This document shows, piece after piece, positions 7,214 to 11,815 of a stretch of DNA of 11,815 bases (the first letter of the stretch is position 1; each line of letters opens with the position of its first letter). Source of the DNA: Paramuribaculum sp. (GTDB lineage: Bacteria > Bacteroidota > Bacteroidia > Bacteroidales > Muribaculaceae). Made by a program: the position numbers and the translations under genes. The DNA lies in assembly GCA_029058705.1 (NCBI GenBank), contig JAIDXA010000262.1:1-11815 (forward strand), read 5' to 3'. Below the pieces are notes generated by a model, which was given only the letters and a program-made list of their open reading frames with translations, was not told the DNA's origin and did no database searches.

Positions 7214-8224
7214 TTATTTTTTGCGGATCCAGGAGGGGAGGCGGAAGACTCCGATTGCGAGATAGACATAGTAGGTCAGGAGTCGCCATAGGATTGCGAT
7301 CACGAGGATCATGGAGGCATCGGCGATCAGGTCGCCGTAGTAGCTTGTGAAGAGCCATTCGCTCAGTCCGCTGCCTCCGGGGGTCGGGCTTATTGTCAGG
7401 AGTGTCCAGACAACAAACTGCCGGGCGAAGACGATTGCCTGCGGGGCTGCGGCTGCGAATCCCCAGAAGAGTGCGTTGACAACGAGATAGCGGCATGTCC
7501 AGGAGAATGCTGTTGCGGTCAATCCTTCAAGCCACCACGCGGCACTGCGCCGGCGCAGATCGCGACCGGCGTTAATCATTGTCGAGCCGGTTTCGTTTGC
7601 CTGTGTTTCCCATCTGCGGAGCGGTCTGAACCGGAATATACGGGAGATCAGACGTGCGATACGGCGGGGATAGACGAGCGCGCCGAGAAACAGGATGAGT
7701 GTGACGGCGCATACGCCGCCATAGACTATCCAGAAGGCGAGCCGGACTCCGGTGGAGAAATTGCCTGGGTCGAATCCGAAGATGTTGTTTATGGGTAAGA
7801 GCAGGAATATGACCGGGCATGCGATGACGATGAACAGTTCGTCGAACATCAGCAGGATCATGGTGATTATTGTAGCGTGGCCGAGCGGGATGCCTTGTCG
7901 GCTGAGGTAGATCATGCTGAGGGTAGAGCCTCCGGCTGTTGTAGGGGTTATGGCGGAGGTGAATTCACACTGCATGGTGACTTTCAGTGATTTCCGCCAT
8001 GATAGCTTGCGGTCGGTCAGAACGCGGAAGCGCCACATCATGCCAAATTCGCGTCCGGCGACACATGCTATGGCGAGCGCGATCGAGATGAAGGTTGTCG
8101 GATTCCAGGGGATGGCGCGCCATTGCTCGATGCTGAACTCCCGCGAGAGCAGCCATACGACGACAGCCACGCCGATGAAAACCGGAATCAGTGTTTTCAG
8201 GACGAGGCTGTTGATGTTGTTCAT
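7214..8224 (-). CDS. Flippase-like integral membrane protein (LPG synthase TM / UPF0104 family)
   Basis: A multi-pass inner-membrane protein of 336 residues resembling the transmembrane domain of lysylphosphatidylglycerol synthase MprF and the AglD/UPF0104 group. Hydrophobic segments lie at about 8-26, 42-58, 118-147, 162-185, 233-258, 268-280 and 302-328. Two family motifs are visible: TPTTAGG at 93-99 and SPTPGGSGLSEW at 279-290. The cytosolic aminoacyl-transferase domain of MprF is absent, so it is not an aminoacyl-phosphatidylglycerol synthase by itself; a lipid or glycolipid translocation role is the usual inference for such stand-alone proteins. Its start lies 27 nt after the stop of the L,D-transpeptidase gene, so the two are probably cotranscribed. 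Substrate is unknown. Confidence 0.88.
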   Translation of the reverse strand: MNNINSLVLKTLIPVFIGVAVVVWLLSREFSIEQWRAIPWNPTTFISIALAIACVAGREFGMMWRFRVLTDRKLSWRKSLKVTMQCEFTSAITPTTAGGSTLSMIYLSRQGIPLGHATIITMILLMFDELFIVIACPVIFLLLPINNIFGFDPGNFSTGVRLAFWIVYGGVCAVTLILFLGALVYPRRIARLISRIFRFRPLRRWETQANETGSTMINAGRDLRRRSAAWWLEGLTATAFSWTCRYLVVNALFWGFAAAAPQAIVFARQFVVWTLLTISPTPGGSGLSEWLFTSYYGDLIADASMILVIAILWRLLTYYVYLAIGVFRLPSWIRKK

Positions 8225-8251
8225 TGAAAAAACTTGTGGTGGGCCGGACGA

Positions 8252-9274
8252 TTATTCGGTCGTGGCCGGTTCGTTTTTAGCGGGTTCCTGCTTTTCAGGA
8301 GTGGCTTTGTCGGGGTCGCTGACAGCCGGGCTGTCGGCCGGTACAGAGGGCGTCGGCTGAGCTGGCTCGGCTTTTTCCGCGTCAGGTTTTGAGAATGTTG
8401 AGTCGGCGTTCTGTTTTGTGCCCTTGTCTTTGTTTGTTTTGTCGGACTGGTTGGAGCCGCCTGCGCCGGAGTAGGTTCCTTTGCCGATGTTGATCTGGGG
8501 GATCGAGTAGCCCTCGTCTTCGTTGACTTTCCGGTCGCGGTCGGATGGGTTGACGATGATGGGGGTGCCGGGCGAAACAAACTTGACGAGTTCGAGGATC
8601 TGTTCGTTCTGGATTCGGATGCATCCGTGGCTGCAGCGTTTTCCGGGGGAGTGGCGTGCGGAAGTTCCGTGGATTCCGACCTGTGAGGTCACAGGCGTTT
8701 TCAGACGGATGAAGCGCGGTCCGAACTGTCCGCGTGCGGGAGAGGTGTAACCGTCGTCGTTGGTGTAGAGCCAGTCGGTCGAGTTGTAGATTCCTTCGGC
8801 GGAGAAAAATCCTTCGGGCGTGCGGTTGTCGCGTCGTTTGTGCTTTGTGCCGAAGTGGCGCGAGCAGGCCATGAGGTAGCATTTTTTCTCGCGGCCGTAT
8901 TTGTCATATAGAATGACGTTCATCGATTGTTTGTCAACGATTATAAAGTAGTCTTTCCTGTTGCGGAGAAGTCGGCGGGCATAGTCGAGGTTCTGTTCGA
9001 GGATCGATGGAATTATTCCTGATTGATATGCGTCCCAGTGTCCGGAGTTTTTCATATAATCCAATGTTGTCTGAGCCGAGGCGAGGGAGTCGAGTCTGTT
9101 GTCGTCGACAGTGGCCGGGGCGGCGGTGACCGTGTCGGGAAGAGCCTGTGCGGTGTCCATTGACGTGGTCACGGAATCAGCATTGACGGTGATCGAACCG
9201 GAGTCGGATGTTGAATTGCCGCATGACATCAATAGCATGGGGATGGTCAGCAGCGATAATAAGGTGTGTCGCAT
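8252..9274 (-). CDS. L,D-transpeptidase (YkuD) lipoprotein with disordered tail
   Basis: A predicted cell-wall enzyme that forms 3-3 peptidoglycan crosslinks or attaches a protein to peptidoglycan by cysteine L,D-transpeptidation. It has 340 residues. The N-terminus is a lipoprotein signal ending in LMSC (Cys18), followed by a Ser/Thr/Asp-rich linker to about residue 65. The YkuD domain spans about 108-243, starting DYFIIVDKQSMNVILYD and containing IHGTS (His202) and the catalytic SHGCIR at 215-220 (Cys218). Residues 265-340 form a Gly/Ser then Pro/Glu/Lys/Thr-rich tail with no visible fold. The start was set to ATG 9274; an in-frame TTG at 9292 also exists but the signal peptide fits ATG better. 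It is the first gene of a likely operon with the flippase-like protein. Confidence 0.93.
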   Translation of the reverse strand: MRHTLLSLLTIPMLLMSCGNSTSDSGSITVNADSVTTSMDTAQALPDTVTAAPATVDDNRLDSLASAQTTLDYMKNSGHWDAYQSGIIPSILEQNLDYARRLLRNRKDYFIIVDKQSMNVILYDKYGREKKCYLMACSRHFGTKHKRRDNRTPEGFFSAEGIYNSTDWLYTNDDGYTSPARGQFGPRFIRLKTPVTSQVGIHGTSARHSPGKRCSHGCIRIQNEQILELVKFVSPGTPIIVNPSDRDRKVNEDEGYSIPQINIGKGTYSGAGGSNQSDKTNKDKGTKQNADSTFSKPDAEKAEPAQPTPSVPADSPAVSDPDKATPEKQEPAKNEPATTE

Positions 9275-9395
9275 AAGAAATAATGAGTGCAATGTTGGAA
9301 TAATAATTTAGGTGTGCGTGGTTCTTTAAATAGTGTGATTGGTCATGGCAGTCTGCATTCGACGGTATACGATTGTGCAGATCCTGATTTTTCTG

Positions 9396-9403
9396 CAAAG
9401 ATA
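9396..9403 (-). promoter_or_regulatory. Candidate L,D-transpeptidase promoter (-7 box TATCTTTG)
   Basis: An exact TAnnTTTG match on the minus strand, embedded in the 14-mer TGCAAAGATAGTGA that also surrounds the secA -7 box. The leader to the ATG at 9274 would be about 115 nt. No TTTG is seen at the -33 distance. Confidence 0.45.
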
Positions 9404-9427
9404 GTGATTTTTATGTTATGGTGGTGT

Positions 9428-9472
9428 CCGGAGCGGGAATTTCTTCAGAAACTGAAGTCATCTTCACTCCGG
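9428..9472 (-). terminator. Nested inverted repeats after the ABC ATPase gene
   Basis: Outer arms ccggag (9428-9433) and ctccgg (9467-9472) enclose a second stem, cttcag (9443-9448) with ctgaag (9452-9457) around an AAA loop. It starts about 18 nt past the ATPase stop codon on the minus strand. There is no U-tract, so a terminator role is only plausible. It also lies just upstream of the L,D-transpeptidase promoter. Confidence 0.35.
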
Positions 9473-9489
9473 TTTCTTGATATGCGGTT

Positions 9490-10281
9490 TTATTCTGTTT
9501 TAAGCCGGAAGTCGAGCAGGTCGGGATCGAAGCGGATCGCACGGTTACTGAACAGCCGGTCCATCTGGCCGTCGGTTATCAGGTTCGCGGGGGTTCCTTC
9601 GGTCATTTTGTGCTCTGGCAGAACAAGCCACAGGCGGGACGCTATCGACATGGCGTCGGCAATGTCGTGGGTGGAAATAAGCATGGCTATGTTTCTTTCG
9701 ACAGCGAGTCTGTGGAGCAGTGCTGAGATTTCAAGACGTGAAGCGACGTCGAGAAATGATGTGGGCTCGTCGAGCAGCATTATCGGTGTCTGTTGGGCGA
9801 TTGCTCTGGCTATCATTGATTTCTGGCGTTCGCCGTCGGAAAGCGTTGCGAGAAATCTGTCGGCCATGTCGCTGATTCCGACGGCTTCCATGGCGTTGTC
9901 GACGGCTTCATTGTCGGATGGGGAGAGCCGCCCGAAGAATCCGGTGTGTGGCTGTCGGCCGAGTGCGACTGTTTCTCTGACGGTAAGGGCGCCCGCAAGG
10001 GTGCGTTCGGTGTAGACGGCGCTGACGGTTTTGGCCAGTTCCTTGCGCGGTATCTGGGCGAGAGGCCTGCCTGCGACCGAGATCTGACCTGAGAGTGGAG
10101 GCTGTAGTCCGGCAATTGTGCGAAGCAGGGTGCTTTTTCCTGCACCGTTGGCTCCGAGCAGGCAAGTGACCTCGCCGGCATAGAGGGTCAGGGTCGCATC
10201 GGTTATTACGGGGATTTCCTTTCGTCGGTTGCGGTAGCCTGCCGAGAGTCCGATAGTCTGCAACTGGGGTTGGCTGGTCAT
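9490..10281 (-). CDS. FecE/BtuD-type ABC transporter ATP-binding protein
   Basis: The ATPase of an importer for ferric siderophore, heme or cobalamin-type substrates, acting on the cytoplasmic face of the FecCD permease. It has 263 residues. Walker A is GANGAGKST (43-51), the signature is LSDGERQ (147-153), Walker B is IMLLDEP (167-173, Asp171 and Glu172), the D-loop is SFLD (175-178) and the switch is His205 in STHD. At the Q-loop the usual glutamine is replaced: the sequence reads SAVYTERTLAG, with Thr91 in its place. The start ATG at 10281-10279 overlaps the permease stop TGA at 10280-10278 as ATGA, which implies translational coupling and settles the start, although the reading frame stays open far upstream inside the permease gene. 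No substrate-binding protein follows. Confidence 0.95.
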   Translation of the reverse strand: MTSQPQLQTIGLSAGYRNRRKEIPVITDATLTLYAGEVTCLLGANGAGKSTLLRTIAGLQPPLSGQISVAGRPLAQIPRKELAKTVSAVYTERTLAGALTVRETVALGRQPHTGFFGRLSPSDNEAVDNAMEAVGISDMADRFLATLSDGERQKSMIARAIAQQTPIMLLDEPTSFLDVASRLEISALLHRLAVERNIAMLISTHDIADAMSIASRLWLVLPEHKMTEGTPANLITDGQMDRLFSNRAIRFDPDLLDFRLKTE

Positions 10282-11333
10282 GAGAAATAGTATAGGCGTT
10301 TTCGGAACAGAATCGTGTAGATTATCACCGGAACGCCAATGATAGGCGTGATCGCATTGATCGGAATCAGCCCCGACGCAGATGGGAGTGCCGAGATGAA
10401 TGCGCAGAGAAGTCCGACTGCGGCTCCGGTCAAAGCGGTTGCCGGAAGGAGTATGGAGTGGTTCGATGTGTGCAAGGCAATTCTTGCGATGTGCGGCACG
10501 ATCAGTCCTATGAAACCGATAGGGCCGCAAAATGCGGTTACGAATGCTGTCAGAACGCCTGATATGATTAAAAGTCTGCGTCGGAGTGAGTCTATGCCGA
10601 CACCGAGACTCTCGGCATAGCGGGCGCCGAGCAGCAGGGCGTTGAGCGGCTTGACAAACAGCATCGAAAGACCGATGACCGGAAGTGTAAGCGATGCGAA
10701 CACTGATGTTCGGCCAAGTGATGACCCGCTGAAGTTGCCAAGTCCCCAGATGACGTAGGAATGGACTCCTTCCTGGGTTGCAAAGAAGTTCAGCAGCGAA
10801 ATTGCCGATGATGCGAAATAGCCTACGAGGACACCGACGATGAGGATCATGACGCCGGAGTGGATCAGACGTGCAAACAACAACAGCAGCAGCATGACAG
10901 CGAAACTGCCGGCTAATGCTCCTATGATCGAACCGGCATATTGGTTCCATCCGGCACCGAGCAAGCTTCCTCCGGCAAGCATGACGACAGCCACGCCAAG
11001 CGATGCTCCGGTGGAGATTCCAAGGATTGACGGTCCGGCGAGCGGATTGTCGAAACTGGTCTGGAGAAGAAGCCCGGCAATGGATAGCGCGGCTCCGGCA
11101 ACCGCTGCTGTAATCAACATGGGCAACCGTGTCTCGAGGACGATGACTCGCCATGTCTCGCGTTCGAGCTCCCCTCCGGACAATGAGGCCCATATCTGAT
11201 CAAGCGGGATGTCGACAGAACCGGTTGTCAGGCATCCGGCGGCCAGCAGCAGCGATGATATCGTCAGAATCCACATGACGGAGATCTGCCGCCGGTGTCT
11301 TGTCTGCGATGTGTTCGGGCTTCTTGAAGGCAT
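10278..11333 (-). CDS. FecCD-family ABC transporter permease
   Basis: The inner-membrane channel subunit of an iron-chelate, heme or vitamin B12 importer. It has 351 residues, typical of the family. The motif ETRLPMLITAAVAGAALSIA (67-86) followed by LLLQTSFDNPLAGPSILGIS (88-107) is the conserved FecCD N-terminal block. GPIGFIGLIVPHIAR (270-284) is the ATPase-coupling region, and LIPINAITPIIGVPVIIYTI (322-341) is the C-terminal helix. About ten hydrophobic segments are present. The start at 11333 lies 5 nt after the SemiSWEET stop and gives a basic cytoplasmic N-terminus; ATG at 11276 (residue 20) is a possible alternative. It overlaps the ATPase gene by 4 nt. The substrate cannot be read from sequence; neither a binding protein nor a TonB-dependent receptor is in the window. 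Confidence 0.95.
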   Translation of the reverse strand: MPSRSPNTSQTRHRRQISVMWILTISSLLLAAGCLTTGSVDIPLDQIWASLSGGELERETWRVIVLETRLPMLITAAVAGAALSIAGLLLQTSFDNPLAGPSILGISTGASLGVAVVMLAGGSLLGAGWNQYAGSIIGALAGSFAVMLLLLLFARLIHSGVMILIVGVLVGYFASSAISLLNFFATQEGVHSYVIWGLGNFSGSSLGRTSVFASLTLPVIGLSMLFVKPLNALLLGARYAESLGVGIDSLRRRLLIISGVLTAFVTAFCGPIGFIGLIVPHIARIALHTSNHSILLPATALTGAAVGLLCAFISALPSASGLIPINAITPIIGVPVIIYTILFRKRLYYFS

Positions 11334-11338
11334 ATTGG

Positions 11339-11626
11339 TTATTTGTGCTGGTTTTTGCGTCGGCGGTCGTTGTTTATCTTGATGACGGTTACGATTGTCG
11401 CACAGACCGATGTGATGGCATTCGTGATGACAAGGGGGATGTTTCCGATCAATAGTCCCTGGGCCACGAAAAAAATGCTTCCCAGTCCCATGGACAGGAA
11501 TGTCGGAAGTGCAATTCCATCGGTCTCGCGGGTTCGGATGGTGTAGATCGCTTGTGGAAGGTAGCCGGCGATCATGCAGATCGCGGCGGCATATCCGACG
11601 ATGTCGATGATTATGTGGGATGCCAT
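11339..11626 (-). CDS. SemiSWEET / PQ-loop small membrane transporter
   Basis: A 95-residue three-helix membrane protein of the SemiSWEET (MtN3/PQ-loop) family, which works as a homodimer in sugar movement in characterised members. Helices are at about 5-27, 41-60 and 64-83. The PQ motif is at Pro24-Gln25 in GYLPQAIYTIRTRETDGIAL, the usual family pattern, and Asn69 in the third helix (LVITNAIT) matches the conserved substrate-pocket Asn. The second-helix tryptophan seen in E. coli SemiSWEET (WIAYG) is replaced by Phe here (FFVAQG). The start ATG at 11626 is chosen because upstream in-frame sequence shows no family similarity and the predicted transcription start lies between. It is the first gene of the operon with the FecCD permease and ATPase, which is an unusual partner set. 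Confidence 0.88.
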   Translation of the reverse strand: MASHIIIDIVGYAAAICMIAGYLPQAIYTIRTRETDGIALPTFLSMGLGSIFFVAQGLLIGNIPLVITNAITSVCATIVTVIKINNDRRRKNQHK

Positions 11627-11641
11627 ATAGGTTGTCTGTAT

Positions 11642-11668
11642 AAAAAAATGTTGGCCGCATTCTGCGGC
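11642..11668 (-). promoter_or_regulatory. Leader hairpin plus U7 tract before the SemiSWEET gene
   Basis: On the minus strand a 6-bp GC-rich stem, GCCGCA and TGCGGC with a GAA loop (11668-11654), is followed 5 nt later by seven T residues (11648-11642). It lies between the predicted transcription start and the ATG at 11626. The shape resembles a small intrinsic terminator or attenuator, but the gap before the U-tract weakens this. A U-rich translation leader is an alternative. Confidence 0.35.
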
Positions 11669-11679
11669 ATGTGTTATTG

Positions 11680-11710
11680 CAAAGTTACTCCTAAAAATTG
11701 TAATGACAAA
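11680..11710 (-). promoter_or_regulatory. Promoter of the SemiSWEET-FecCD-ATPase operon
   Basis: On the minus strand TTTG (11710-11707) and TAACTTTG (11687-11680) are 19 nt apart, an exact fit to the Bacteroides -33/-7 consensus. The predicted start near 11673 gives a leader of about 47 nt. Confidence 0.72.
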
Positions 11711-11815
11711 CCCGCGGAGGGGATAATCTATGCCGCTGATCACGGCTCTTTCATTTAAAAAAGTCTTGTACTTCCGAAAATCCTGTTATTTTATAGCGGG
11801 GGAAGTCTGAACGGG
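11711..11815. other. Right-edge noncoding sequence
   Basis: No gene is recognised. A weak inverted repeat, acttcc (11770-11775) with ggaagt (11801-11806), encloses a 25-nt AT-rich loop and is followed on the minus strand by a T-run at about 11764-11755. It could end a minus-strand gene lying to the right of the window. Confidence 0.25.

Noticed and set aside
10282..11193. Upstream open extension of the ATPase reading frame inside the permease gene
   Set aside because: The translated extension is Arg/His/Ser-rich and unlike any ABC domain. The ATGA overlap gives a proper start at 10281, so this is not a fusion protein.
11334..11660. N-terminal extension of the permease frame through the SemiSWEET gene
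   Set aside because: It overlaps the SemiSWEET frame and is His/Pro/Arg-rich without membrane or family character; the ATG at 11333 is better placed.
1..11815. Mobile elements, CRISPR, tRNA/rRNA or a defence island
   Set aside because: No transposase, integrase, spaced repeats, cloverleaf or defence-gene motifs were seen; every sizeable stretch is explained by core or envelope genes.

Overview
The window reads as an ordinary chromosomal segment of a Bacteroidota bacterium, most likely order Bacteroidales and possibly Muribaculaceae. Three things support this. The promoters match the Bacteroides-type sigma consensus (-33 TTTG, -7 TAnnTTTG). SecA is enlarged ahead of its Walker A motif. GluRS has a long segment after KLSKR that I associate with this phylum. 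The family-level placement is a guess from protein flavour and a moderate-to-high GC content. I see no insertion sequence, integrase, tRNA, rRNA or CRISPR array, and base composition looks even throughout.

Layout, left to right: (1) the first 574 codons of secA on the minus strand, running off the left edge. (2) A minus-strand pair: a clostripain-like (C11) lipoprotein peptidase followed 46 nt later by an MscS-type mechanosensitive channel, read from a promoter at about 4232-4263. (3) Divergent from that pair, a plus-strand ROK sugar kinase with a hairpin behind it. (4) A plus-strand gltX with its own near-perfect promoter and a 16-bp terminator hairpin shared with the convergent genes. (5) A minus-strand pair: an L,D-transpeptidase lipoprotein followed by a multi-pass flippase-like membrane protein. 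(6) A minus-strand three-gene operon: SemiSWEET, FecCD-type permease and FecE/BtuD-type ATPase, joined by a 5-nt gap and a 4-nt ATGA overlap and preceded by a clear promoter with a small hairpin plus U-tract in its leader.

Functionally these are housekeeping and envelope genes: protein export (SecA), osmotic protection (MscS), cell-wall crosslinking (L,D-transpeptidase), surface or periplasmic proteolysis (C11), sugar phosphorylation (ROK), glutamyl-tRNA charging (GltX), and metal-chelate or corrinoid import (FecCD/ATPase). No dramatic undescribed system is visible. The points most worth a second look are the SemiSWEET gene built into a FecCD transporter operon that lacks a nearby binding protein, an approximately 58-residue charged insertion in the cytoplasmic domain of MscS, and the lipid-anchored L,D-transpeptidase with a long disordered tail paired with a flippase-like protein.
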